From: Candidatus Omnitrophota bacterium
Lineage (GTDB): Bacteria; Omnitrophota; Gorgyraeia; B26-G9
Assembly: GCA_018399295.1 (NCBI GenBank)
Contig: JAGYOO010000041.1
Span: 1-8,697, forward strand
DNA length: 8,697 nt
Direction: 5' to 3'
In this document: positions 1-6,967 of the stretch, piece after piece
How the letters are laid out: the number at the start of each line of letters is the position of its first letter
Position numbering within the stretch: the stretch's first letter is position 1
Position numbers and translations under genes: made by a program
The notes under the pieces: generated by a model
Told to the model about the DNA's origin: nothing
Database searches by the model: none
Seen by the model: the letters and a program-made list of their open reading frames with translations, nothing else

Positions 1-1
1 C

Positions 2-1429
2 GCGCGGCACCGGCTGGTCTTTGATGAATTCTTTCTCCTGCAGCTGGGACTCGCGCTGAAGAAGCGGGATATCCGGGAAGATAAACAGGGAGTGTCGTTC
101 AAGATCCAGGGGCTGATTCGGAAAAAGCTCTTAAACAGTCTGCCGTTTCGCCTGACGGAAGATCAGACACGGGCCTTGTCTGAGATCGAGGCGGATATGA
201 ATTCCAGACAACCGATGAACCGGCTGTTGCAGGGTGACGTGGGCAGCGGAAAGACGATTGTCAGTGTGATCGCCATGGCGGATTGCGTGGAGACCGGGTG
301 GCAGGCGGCGATAATGGCGCCCACTGAAATCCTGGCTCGCCAGCATTTTTTTACGATCCGCCGATTTCTCGAACCTTTGGGGATTGAGTGCGCGTTATTG
401 ACCAGCGCCCGGGGTAAGGCTAAACGGGAAGGTCTTCTGCGCGATATTCGGTCGGGAAAGATCGCGGTAGTCGTGGGAACTCATGCCCTGATCCAGGAAG
501 ATGTCGAGTTTAATAAGCTGGGACTGGTCATAATCGACGAGCAGCATAAGTTCGGGGTTTTGCAAAGAAAGCGTCTGCAGAGTAAAGGGCGGGTTCCGGA
601 CGTGCTGGTCATGACCGCGACCCCGATCCCCCGAACTCTTGCCATCACGGTTTTCGGTGATCTGGATATTTCGACCATCCGCTGTCTTCCTCCGGGCCGG
701 ACTCCGGTGAAGACCTATTTTATAGAAGAAAATAAGCGTGATGATATGTATGAGTTTCTTCGCGATAGGATCAGCACGGGAAACCAGGTCTACGTGATCT
801 ATCCTCTGGTAGAAAAGTCCAAGACGCTTAATTTGAAAGCCGCGACCCGGATGTATGAACATTTTCGTAAAGATATTTTTCCTGAATACCGGATCGGATT
901 GGTGCACGGTCGGCTTAAGGAGGAGGAAAAACATGGCGTGATGGCCCAGTTTGAGCAGGGCCTGATTGATATCCTGGTCGCGACTACGGTCGTGGAAGTC
1001 GGGGTCGATGTGGCCAACGCCTCGATAATCCTGATCGAACATGCCGGCCGGTTTGGTTTGAGTCAGCTTCATCAGCTGCGGGGCAGAGTGGGAAGAGGGG
1101 ATAAGCAGGGATTCTGTATCCTCATGGCTTCAACTTCTTCCGAAGATGCCGGAAAAAGGCTTAACGCCATGACCCGGACCACTGACGGCTTCAAGATTGC
1201 CGAATACGATCTGCTCATTCGCGGGCCGGGAGAATTTTTCGGGGTCCGACAGCACGGCCTGCCGGAGCTGCGTCTGGGTGACCTGATTAAAGACCGGGAG
1301 CTTCTGCTGCATGCCCGGAAAGAGGCATTCGCGTTTGCTGAGACAAAGCCCGCGGCCGGTTCACTGGTCTTTCAAGAGCTTTCACTTCGGTTCCCCGCGA
1401 ACAAAGAAGAACTTCTTCTGACGCGATAA
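2..1429 (+). CDS. recG: ATP-dependent DNA helicase RecG, C-terminal part (5' end outside window)
   Basis: RecG is a superfamily 2 double-strand DNA translocase that reverses stalled replication forks and remodels D-loops, R-loops and Holliday junctions. The frame is open from the first bases of the window and starts in the linker after the wedge domain (ARHRLVFDEFFLLQLGLALK), so the GTG at 92 is internal, not the start. About 475 codons are present. RecG is usually near 690 residues, so roughly 200, mainly the wedge domain, lie upstream. Helicase motifs appear in order: motif I GDVGSGKT (233-256), motif Ia APTEILARQH, motif II DEQH (536-547), motif III TAT (614-622) and motif VI QLRGRVGRG (1073-1099). 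The C-terminal RecG block follows (YDLLIRGPGEFFGVRQHG, then LRLGDLIKD). All catalytic motifs seen are intact. The stop is TAA at 1427-1429. No convincing terminator follows. Identification is certain at family level. Confidence 0.97.
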   Translation, partial: ARHRLVFDEFFLLQLGLALKKRDIREDKQGVSFKIQGLIRKKLLNSLPFRLTEDQTRALSEIEADMNSRQPMNRLLQGDVGSGKTIVSVIAMADCVETGWQAAIMAPTEILARQHFFTIRRFLEPLGIECALLTSARGKAKREGLLRDIRSGKIAVVVGTHALIQEDVEFNKLGLVIIDEQHKFGVLQRKRLQSKGRVPDVLVMTATPIPRTLAITVFGDLDISTIRCLPPGRTPVKTYFIEENKRDDMYEFLRDRISTGNQVYVIYPLVEKSKTLNLKAATRMYEHFRKDIFPEYRIGLVHGRLKEEEKHGVMAQFEQGLIDILVATTVVEVGVDVANASIILIEHAGRFGLSQLHQLRGRVGRGDKQGFCILMASTSSEDAGKRLNAMTRTTDGFKIAEYDLLIRGPGEFFGVRQHGLPELRLGDLIKDRELLLHARKEAFAFAETKPAAGSLVFQELSLRFPANKEELLLTR

Positions 1430-1451
1430 GCACTGCCGGCCTAAGGCATTG

Positions 1452-1480
1452 TTGACTTTTTCGTTTTGATATTATATTAT
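1452..1480 (+). promoter_or_regulatory. Probable sigma-70-type promoter for the NSS transporter gene
   Basis: A TTGACT -35 box (1452-1457; five of six to TTGACA) and a TATTAT -10 box (1475-1480; five of six to TATAAT) are separated by exactly 17 bases. The region is strongly AT-rich compared with the flanking genes. Transcription would begin near 1486-1488, about 47 bases before the transporter ATG. It lies in the 104-base gap after recG, so the transporter probably has its own transcript. This rests on consensus matching only. Confidence 0.6.
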
Positions 1481-1483
1481 AAC

Positions 1484-1501
1484 CTTTAATTATAATTAAA
1501 G
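1484..1501. promoter_or_regulatory. Perfect 18-bp palindrome over the expected transcription start (candidate operator)
   Basis: The half-sites CTTTAATTA (1484-1492) and TAATTAAAG (1493-1501) are exact reverse complements with no spacer. If one base (C1483) bulges out, the symmetry extends by a further AA/TT pair. The palindrome starts four bases after the -10 box, so a dimeric protein bound there would block or change initiation. An AT-only core could also arise by chance in such AT-rich DNA, and the RNA hairpin would have no loop, so a DNA operator is more likely than an RNA element. No regulator gene is present in the window. Confidence 0.4.
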
Positions 1502-1533
1502 TTATAGTTATTTAGCCAGGCGAAGGGGGAGAT

Positions 1534-3063
1534 ATGACAAAAGAAGGCTTCGCGCATCATCGTCCTCAATGGAAAACTCACCTTGGTTTTGTTCTGGCCG
1601 CCGTTGGATCAGCCATCGGCCTGGGGAACATTTGGCGGTTTCCCTACCTCTGTTACAAAAACGGAGGCGGCGCTTTTCTGATTCCCTATGTCATCGCTCT
1701 GGTCGTTGTCGGGATATCTCTGATGGTATTGGAGATCGGCCTTGGTCATAAAATGCGCGGGTCCGCTCCGGCCAGTCTGGCCGGGGTTTCCAAAAAATGG
1801 GAATGGGTCGGATGGTGGCAGGTGATCTTGGTCATGTTCGGCATCATGCTTTACTACGCCGTGATCGTGGCCTGGTGTTTGAATTACTTCATGTTCGCGG
1901 TGAACGGGGCCTGGACCGACAACCCGGGTAATTTCTTTTTCAATCAGTTCCTGATGACCAGCTCCGGTCCGTTTCAGTTTGGGGAACTTCGCACTCCGAT
2001 CATGTTGGCGCTGCTTGTAGTCTGGGGGGTGAACTGGTTGATTGTTTTCCTTGGCGTGGAAAAAGGACTTGAGCGCGCGAACAAGATTTTTATGCCGCTG
2101 TTGTTTCTGCTGACCGCGGTTATTGTGATCTGGAGCGTGCGTCTCCCCGGTGCCGGAGAAGGGATCAAGGTATATCTTCAGCCGCAGTTCGAACGGCTCT
2201 CGGATATTCGGGTCTGGATGGACGCCTTCGGGCAAATCCTTTTTACGCTCAGTCTCGGGTTTGGGATCATGATCGCTTATGCCTCCTATCTTCCCCGCAA
2301 GACGGAGATCGTGCGGGATGCCTTTTCCATATGTGTCATCAACAGCATATTCTCCCTGTTCGCCGGTTTCGGGGTATTTTCCGTTCTGGGCTATATGGCC
2401 GAATCCACGGGAAAGCAGCTGAGCGAGGTTGTCGACCAGTCTATTGGCCTCGCGTTTGTCGTTTATCCCAAAGCGATCTCCTTATTGCCGGCCTTTTCCC
2501 GGGAGTTTGGTCTGATCTTTTTCGCGATACTGGTGATTGCCGGTCTTTCTTCCGGAATATCAATACTCGAGGCATTTACTTCGGCGCTTATTGATAAATT
2601 TCATTATTCTCGCAAAACAGTTGTCTCCGCGGTCTCGGTCGCCGCCTTTGTGGGAGGATTGGTATTTACCAGCCGCGCCGGCCTGTTCTGGCTGGATATC
2701 GCGGATCACTTTCTTACCAGCTACGGTCTGGTCGTGGGAGTTATCCTGGAGTGCCTGGTTGTTGGCTGGGTGTTCAAGGCCTTCCGTCTGCGGGAACATG
2801 TAAACCACTTCAGCGCCTGGAAGCTGCAGAGATGGTGGTGGGATGTATCTGTCCGATTTATTGTTCCGCTGGTTCTGGTCGGGCTGATAGCCTCGTCATT
2901 GCTGGAAGAGCTGGCCAGCCCTTATGGCGGATATTCCCGTCTGGCAGTTGTTCTTATCGGAAGAGACTGGCTTATTTTTACTGCCTTTGCCGCGGTCCTG
3001 GTCTCGGCCCGGAATTGGAAGTCCGAACCGGCAGAGCGGATGATAACCCATAAAAACGCGTAG
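1534..3063 (+). CDS. Sodium-dependent neurotransmitter:sodium symporter (NSS/SNF) family transporter, 12 helices
   Basis: This is an inner-membrane secondary transporter of the LeuT-fold NSS family, which couples sodium influx to uptake of amino acids or related amines. The substrate cannot be read from the sequence. Of 509 residues, about twelve are hydrophobic helices (near 17-37, 46-69, 93-122, 155-175, 185-204, 227-250, 262-288, 322-350, 363-382, 386-413, 435-460 and 470-491). TM1 has the signature GSAIGLGNIWRFP (25-37), and TM6 has FTLSLGFG (237-244). Sodium-site residues match LeuT by position: G25, A27, I28, N32, T238, N270, A336, S339 and S340. S274 lies four residues after N270, where LeuT has Glu290 and chloride-dependent animal transporters have Ser. 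ATG1534 follows the ribosome binding site GGGGGA (1525-1530). There is a long gap on each side, so it is probably transcribed alone. The family call is firm. Confidence 0.95.
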   Translation: MTKEGFAHHRPQWKTHLGFVLAAVGSAIGLGNIWRFPYLCYKNGGGAFLIPYVIALVVVGISLMVLEIGLGHKMRGSAPASLAGVSKKWEWVGWWQVILVMFGIMLYYAVIVAWCLNYFMFAVNGAWTDNPGNFFFNQFLMTSSGPFQFGELRTPIMLALLVVWGVNWLIVFLGVEKGLERANKIFMPLLFLLTAVIVIWSVRLPGAGEGIKVYLQPQFERLSDIRVWMDAFGQILFTLSLGFGIMIAYASYLPRKTEIVRDAFSICVINSIFSLFAGFGVFSVLGYMAESTGKQLSEVVDQSIGLAFVVYPKAISLLPAFSREFGLIFFAILVIAGLSSGISILEAFTSALIDKFHYSRKTVVSAVSVAAFVGGLVFTSRAGLFWLDIADHFLTSYGLVVGVILECLVVGWVFKAFRLREHVNHFSAWKLQRWWWDVSVRFIVPLVLVGLIASSLLEELASPYGGYSRLAVVLIGRDWLIFTAFAAVLVSARNWKSEPAERMITHKNA

Positions 3064-3072
3064 GAGGCTTTC

Positions 3073-3101
3073 TTCACATTTCAGGGTAATTATGATAAAA
3101 T
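3073..3101 (+). promoter_or_regulatory. Possible sigma-70-type promoter for the EF-G2 gene
   Basis: A TTCACA -35 box (3073-3078; five of six to TTGACA) and a TAAAAT -10 box (3096-3101; five of six to TATAAT) are 17 bases apart, in the 90-base gap between the transporter and the EF-G-like gene. The predicted start near 3108 would give a leader of about 46 bases. An overlapping TATGAT (3091-3096) is another possible -10 box but is badly spaced from this -35 box. This is consensus matching in an AT-rich spacer, so confidence is moderate. The promoter could serve the EF-G-like gene and the pseudopilin after it. Confidence 0.45.
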
Positions 3102-3140
3102 CAATAATCAGCCTTAAATAGCATAATCAGTTTAAATGAC

Positions 3141-3147
3141 GAGGAGG
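3141..3147 (+). promoter_or_regulatory. Strong ribosome binding site of the EF-G2 gene
   Basis: GAGGAGG lies six bases before ATG3154. It is a near-perfect Shine-Dalgarno match and the strongest at any gene here apart from ruvB. It fixes the start codon and predicts efficient translation. Confidence 0.8.
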
Positions 3148-3153
3148 TTATAA

Positions 3154-5205
3154 ATGGATAGCTTTTCCGAGAAGAATATCCGCAACGTCATTTTCGTTTC
3201 TCACATCGGAGCGGGGAAAACCTCCCTTGTTGAGGCTATTAATTACGCGGCCGGCGGCTCCAGCCGGTTGGGTAAGGTTGATGAAGGAAACAGCATCAGT
3301 GACTATGACCCGATTGAAATCGAACGCAAAATCTCAATAAATGTTTCTCTGCTGCATTGTGCAATGGCCGGGACTAAGATAAATCTTATTGATACTCCGG
3401 GATATGCTGATTTTATTGTTGAACTTCGTAATTCAGTTCCCGCGGCTGACGCGGCCCTGGTTCTTGTCAGTGCCCCTGACGGATTGGAGGTTGGAACCGG
3501 GCGTGCCTGGGGGATAATGGACGAAAGCTCCCTACCGCGCGGGATATTCCTGAGTAAGCTGGATAAGGATAATGCCGATTTTTTTTCTACTCTTGAGGCG
3601 GTGCAGAGTACCTTTGGCAGCAACTGTCTTCCGGTTATGGTTCCGAATGTGTCTGGACCCGGATTTTCGGTGGTCGCTGGTCTCCTGGACCGGAAAGGCT
3701 GGGGAAGCCTTGGAGAGGAAGAAAAAAAACAGGCTGACGCGTTGCGGGAGAAACTTATCGAACAGATCGCCGAGGTCGACGATACCATGGTTGAAGAGTA
3801 TCTCAATGGCCAGGAATTTTCAGTTGAAGAGATCGATCAAGCGTTAAAACTGGCAATAAGGCAGCGAAAACTGGTTCCTGTTTTCTGCGGTAATTCACTC
3901 TCCGGAACCGGCATTAAAGAGACAATTGACTTTATTATTAAGTATTTTCCTTCGCCAGCCGATCGGGGCGCGATTCCGGCTAAGACCCATCCGGGGCTGG
4001 AGGATGTCCAGGTCGAACCGCGGGGGGAAGCTCCGTTTGCCGGTTATGTGTTTAAGACAATCTCCGATCCTTACGTCGGGCAGCTGAGTGTCTTCCGAGT
4101 GTTTTCCGGAAATCTTCACTCTAATTCTCAGTTTCAGGACGTTAATCAGGAGGCGGCCGAACGGATCGGACAGATCTATCTGCTGCAGGGCCGGGAGCAG
4201 ATCCCGGTGGCCTCTGTCGGATGCGGGGATATCGGCGCTGTGGCCAAATTAAAAAATACCCATACCGGAGAAACCATCGCCGATCCCAAGCATCCGGTTG
4301 AGTTCAGTTTTGGCGAAATCCCGGATCCGGCGATCTCGTATTCATTAAAACCCAAGACCCGGCAGGATGAGGAGAAGATATCACAGGCTCTGGCCAAGAT
4401 GACTCTTGAGGACCGGGGACTAAAGGTAAGCCGGGATGCCCAGACTCATGAACTTATTATCTCCGGTATGGGGGAGATGCATCTGGAGGTAACTATCGAA
4501 CGTCTGAAGAAGCGCTACCACGTGGAGGTTGAGGTCGGGACGCCCAAGGTAGCTTATAAAGAGACCATCAGAAAGCCGACTAAAATCCATAATAAGTACA
4601 AGAAACAGTCTGGCGGACGCGGACAGTACGGTGATGTCTGGCTGGAGATCGAACCGCTGGAACGAGGCGGCGAGTTTGAGTTTGTCGATAAAATCGTAGG
4701 TGGAGCGATCCCCCGACAGTATATTCCTTCAGTGGAAAAAGGCGTGCGCAAGGCTATGATCGAGGGCGCGCTTGCCGGATATCCGCTTGTTGATGTACGG
4801 GTTATCCTTTTCGATGGTTCTTACCATGATGTGGATTCTTCAGACATGGCCTTTCAGATCGCGGCCGGAATGGCCTTGCGCAAGGGGGTTCTGGAAGCGG
4901 CTCCGGTCCTGCTGGAGCCGATCATGGATGTCGAGGTGGTGGTGCCGGATGAGTACATGGGTACCATAAACGGCGATCTTAACTCCCGCCGGGGCCGGGT
5001 CATGGGTATGGAGCCGGCCGGAAAGCTTGAAAAGATCAAGGCCCAGGTGCCGCTTTCGGAGATGTTGCGCTATGCTACTGATCTGCGGTCCATGACCCAG
5101 GGGCGCGGTTCGTATCACATGAATTATTCTCATTATGAGGAAGTGCCACAACGGGTAGCGGAGAAAGTGATCGCTCAGTCTCAGAGCGGGGAGAAGGAAG
5201 AGTAG
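3154..5205 (+). CDS. Elongation factor G-like protein of the EF-G2 type
   Basis: This is a five-domain translational GTPase homologous to EF-G and 683 residues long, close to the usual 690-700. Related EF-G2 proteins bind GTP and the ribosome, but their physiological role is poorly defined. Domain order is: G domain (about 1-270), domain II (about 290-390, with CGDIGAVAKLKNTHTGET), domain III, domain IV (QSGGRGQYG; GSYHDVDSSD with tip residue H558) and domain V near the C-terminus. The G boxes differ from canonical EF-G. G1 is SHIGAGKT (16-23). The switch I segment is ERKISIN (57-63) instead of ERGITI. G3 is DTPGY (80-84), with Tyr84 at the catalytic His. G4 is SKLD (134-137) instead of NKxD. 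G5 is CGNS (245-248) where EF-G has GSA. Tyr84 and the KISIN switch are, to my recollection, typical of EF-G2, while SKLD looks more unusual. The main fusA is therefore expected elsewhere in the genome. The pseudopilin begins eight bases after the stop. Confidence 0.9.
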   Translation: MDSFSEKNIRNVIFVSHIGAGKTSLVEAINYAAGGSSRLGKVDEGNSISDYDPIEIERKISINVSLLHCAMAGTKINLIDTPGYADFIVELRNSVPAADAALVLVSAPDGLEVGTGRAWGIMDESSLPRGIFLSKLDKDNADFFSTLEAVQSTFGSNCLPVMVPNVSGPGFSVVAGLLDRKGWGSLGEEEKKQADALREKLIEQIAEVDDTMVEEYLNGQEFSVEEIDQALKLAIRQRKLVPVFCGNSLSGTGIKETIDFIIKYFPSPADRGAIPAKTHPGLEDVQVEPRGEAPFAGYVFKTISDPYVGQLSVFRVFSGNLHSNSQFQDVNQEAAERIGQIYLLQGREQIPVASVGCGDIGAVAKLKNTHTGETIADPKHPVEFSFGEIPDPAISYSLKPKTRQDEEKISQALAKMTLEDRGLKVSRDAQTHELIISGMGEMHLEVTIERLKKRYHVEVEVGTPKVAYKETIRKPTKIHNKYKKQSGGRGQYGDVWLEIEPLERGGEFEFVDKIVGGAIPRQYIPSVEKGVRKAMIEGALAGYPLVDVRVILFDGSYHDVDSSDMAFQIAAGMALRKGVLEAAPVLLEPIMDVEVVVPDEYMGTINGDLNSRRGRVMGMEPAGKLEKIKAQVPLSEMLRYATDLRSMTQGRGSYHMNYSHYEEVPQRVAEKVIAQSQSGEKEE

Positions 5206-5213
5206 ATATCCGA

Positions 5214-5669
5214 ATGGGCAGGGGCTTAGGCAACAGCCGGGGGTTTACCTTCATTGAGACAGTCATTGCCTTGACGGTTCTGGCAATCGGCCTGCTGGCA
5301 GTGATGGCTTATCTGCCCGTGGCCCTTGACGCCTCGCGGCGGGCCTCGGATATGGTAAAAGCGGCAGAGATTGCCCGTGCGGGGTTCGTCTGGGTTCGAG
5401 CCGCGGCTTTAGAGTCAACCGGGGCGGTGGATAGTCTTGATACCGGTGGCGGGTTTATTCCGGTAACCAGAGAGGACGGTAGTGATCCCTTTCCGGGATT
5501 TCCCAAGCTGCCGGGATACGGGGGGTTTGGGATAAAGATAACCATAACTCCGCAGGATACCTCTTTGGCCGCGGACCTCAAGGACGTGGATATTGAGGTG
5601 CGCTGGTCTTTTCGCGGGCGATATTTGAGCGAAACGTTTTCCTCTCGAAGCGCACGCTATAATCCTTAA
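5214..5669 (+). CDS. Type IV pilin-like pseudopilin with prepilin N-terminal cleavage motif (PilV/GspI-like)
   Basis: This 151-residue protein has a short basic leader (residues 1-10) ending in Gly10. The prepilin peptidase motif follows, RG|FTFIE, with Phe11 as mature residue 1 and Glu15 as the conserved Glu5. A single hydrophobic helix runs from about 11 to 33. The mature protein would be about 141 residues, exported to the inner membrane and assembled into a pilus or type II secretion pseudopilus. The helix and the following [20 protein letters not shown] resemble the minor pilins PilV and GspI. There is no cysteine, so no disulfide-closed D-region as in major pilins. The C-terminal half ([19 protein letters not shown], then a beta-rich stretch) is not recognised. 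ATG5214 lies eight bases after the EF-G2 stop. The nearest purine-rich site (around 5193-5202) is somewhat far away, so translation may depend on coupling. No peptidase, ATPase or other pilus gene is in view. Confidence 0.85.
   Translation: MGRGLGNSRGFTFIETVIALTVLAIGLLAVMAYLPVALDASRRASDMVKAAEIARAGFVWVRAAALESTGAVDSLDTGGGFIPVTREDGSDPFPGFPKLPGYGGFGIKITITPQDTSLAADLKDVDIEVRWSFRGRYLSETFSSRSARYNP
5658..5663 (+). promoter_or_regulatory. Perfect -10 box TATAAT at the end of the pseudopilin gene, possible start for the yebC-ruv transcript
   Basis: TATAAT sits in the last codons of the pseudopilin gene, 42 bases before ATG5705 of yebC. The 17-base-upstream position (5635-5640, CGTTTT) is a poor -35 box, and there is no TG extension, so the site is weak without an activator. 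It is the only promoter-like element I see before the yebC-ruvCAB-queH block. The alternative is read-through from the EF-G2 promoter. Confidence 0.3.
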
Positions 5670-5704
5670 TCAAAACAACCTCAAACCACAGGAGTGTTAA
5701 AAGG

Positions 5705-6457
5705 ATGTCAGGTCATTCAAAGTGGAGCAGTATTAAACACAAAAAGGCCGCGGCGGATTCTAAACGCGGCAAACTATTTACTAAACTGATAAAGGAAATA
5801 ACAGTAGCCGCTCGATCAGGCGGCGGCAATCTGGACGCGAATCCCCGACTACGGCTGGCAGTGACCAAGGGTAAAGAGGCAAACATGCCCAGGGACAATA
5901 TTGAAAAAGCGATTAAAAAGGGGACGGGTGAGCTTCCCGGCGTAGTGTATGAGGAAGTGACCTATGAAGGATATGCATCCGCCGGAGTGGCGATCCTGGT
6001 TGACGTATTGACTGACAATAAAAACCGTTCCGCGGCTGAGATTCGCAGTATATTCACGAAGCGGGGCGGGAATATGGCCGGAGCCGGTTCAGTTGCCTGG
6101 CAGTTCAACAAAAAGGGGTATCTTGAGGTAGATAAAGATAGTGTCCCGGAAGATAAACTTATGCATATTGTTCTGGAAAATGGGGCCGAGGATATGACTG
6201 CCGGGGATCAGACGTATGAGATAACTACGGATCCGCGTGATTTCGAAACCGTTCGTCAGGCAGTTGAGAACAGTGGGATAAAGCCTGCGACCGCGGAAAT
6301 TACCATGATCCCGGATTCCACGATCAAGGTAATGGACAAAGACGCCGCTCGTCAGATCCTGAATCTTATTGACACTTTGGAAGAGCACGAGGACGTGCAG
6401 AATGTGTATTCTAATTTCGATATCCCTGATGAAGTGATCACGGAAATAGGGGAATAG
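5705..6457 (+). CDS. yebC: YebC/PmpR (TACO1-type) family protein
   Basis: At 250 residues this is the usual length for YebC. The family consists of cytoplasmic proteins first described as DNA-binding transcription regulators (PmpR) and, through mitochondrial TACO1 and recent bacterial work, linked to translation, including help at proline-rich stretches. Which role applies here cannot be read from the sequence. Hallmarks seen are the N-terminus [20 protein letters not shown], the segment [16 protein letters not shown], the segment [20 protein letters not shown] followed by [17 protein letters not shown], and [16 protein letters not shown]-terminal alpha/beta domain ends in [14 protein letters not shown]. 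The likely ribosome binding site is CAGGAG (5689-5694), ten bases before the ATG. ruvC begins 15 bases after the stop, an adjacency also known in enterobacteria, which supports co-transcription with the Holliday junction genes. Confidence 0.96.
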   Translation: MSGHSKWSSIKHKKAAADSKRGKLFTKLIKEITVAARSGGGNLDANPRLRLAVTKGKEANMPRDNIEKAIKKGTGELPGVVYEEVTYEGYASAGVAILVDVLTDNKNRSAAEIRSIFTKRGGNMAGAGSVAWQFNKKGYLEVDKDSVPEDKLMHIVLENGAEDMTAGDQTYEITTDPRDFETVRQAVENSGIKPATAEITMIPDSTIKVMDKDAARQILNLIDTLEEHEDVQNVYSNFDIPDEVITEIGE

Positions 6458-6472
6458 CCGGTAAGGCTGTAG

Positions 6473-6967
6473 ATGCGGATTATCGGGGTAGACCCGGGAT
6501 TAGGTTGTACTGGTTACGGAGTTCTCGAGGCGCCTTTGGGAAAGCCTTTGGTTTTGCTTGAGGCCGGGGTGATCCGCACGCGCGCCAAGGATCCTCTCAG
6601 CGACCGGCTGAGTCAGCTGTATACAGGCATCCGGGGACTGATCGTCGCTTACCTGCCGCAGGCGGTAGCTATCGAAGATCTTTATTCATCCTACAAAAAT
6701 CCTCGCACAGCCATTGTCATGGCCCACGCGCGAGGCGTGATCTACCTGGCGGCAGGTGAATCAAAGATAGAGGTTAGCGGTTATCCGGCCCGGCGCGTTA
6801 AACAATCCGTCGCCGGGAACGGCGCGGCCAGTAAACTTCAGATTCAGAGGATGGTTTGTAAAATGCTTCAGCTTAACAATGATCCCCAGCCGTTTGATGT
6901 TACTGACGCGCTGGCCCTGGCGATCGCTCACGCCGCCTGTTGCAGGCGGAGAACAGGTAAGTTATGA
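6473..6967 (+). CDS. ruvC: Crossover junction endodeoxyribonuclease RuvC
   Basis: RuvC is a homodimeric, magnesium-dependent nuclease of the RNase H/integrase fold that makes paired nicks to resolve Holliday junctions delivered by RuvAB. At 164 residues it has normal length. The four acidic catalytic positions are present: D7 in GVDPG, E68 in AIEDLYSSYKN, and D142 and D145 in PFDVTDALALAIAHA. The segment RRVKQSVAGNGAASKLQIQ matches the conserved basic DNA-contact region (family consensus VK..v.G.G.A.K.qv). ATG6473 lies 15 bases after the yebC stop, with a modest TAAGG (6462-6466) upstream. The stop TGA shares four bases (ATGA, 6964-6967) with the ruvA start, indicating translational coupling. 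A basic tail, CCRRRTGKL, follows the last helix. Confidence 0.97.
   Translation: MRIIGVDPGLGCTGYGVLEAPLGKPLVLLEAGVIRTRAKDPLSDRLSQLYTGIRGLIVAYLPQAVAIEDLYSSYKNPRTAIVMAHARGVIYLAAGESKIEVSGYPARRVKQSVAGNGAASKLQIQRMVCKMLQLNNDPQPFDVTDALALAIAHAACCRRRTGKL

Noticed and set aside
92..94. GTG as the start of a shorter helicase gene
   Set aside because: The same frame is open upstream and encodes recognisable RecG linker sequence (HRLVFDEFFLLQLG), so the gene simply begins before the window.
395..1072. Open frame of about 225 codons on the minus strand opposite recG
   Set aside because: It lies wholly inside the certain recG frame. Its translation is His/Arg/Gln-rich with no recognisable domain or ribosome binding site, so it is a shadow of recG codon use.
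1434..1448. Possible terminator after recG (TGCC, seven-base loop, GGCA, then a T-rich stretch)
   Set aside because: The stem has only four pairs and the T-run begins several bases later, overlapping the -35 box of the next promoter. It is too weak to call.
1609..2235. Open frame of about 208 codons on the minus strand opposite the transporter gene
   Set aside because: The translation is low-complexity and rich in His, Gln, Pro and Asp, the antisense of hydrophobic codons. There is no start context and no family resemblance.
3136..3153. Five-codon leader frame (ATG ACG AGG AGG TTA TAA) ending exactly at the EF-G2 start codon
   Set aside because: It arises because the Shine-Dalgarno reads as AGG AGG. 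It has no ribosome binding site of its own, so coupling by a leader peptide is unlikely without conservation data.
3154..5205. Tetracycline-resistance ribosomal protection protein (TetM-like) or peptide release factor 3
   Set aside because: The DTPGYADF motif, the DIGAVAKLKNTHTG segment, full-length domains IV and V and the EF-G-type tip GSYHDVDSS fit an EF-G2-type factor better than either alternative.
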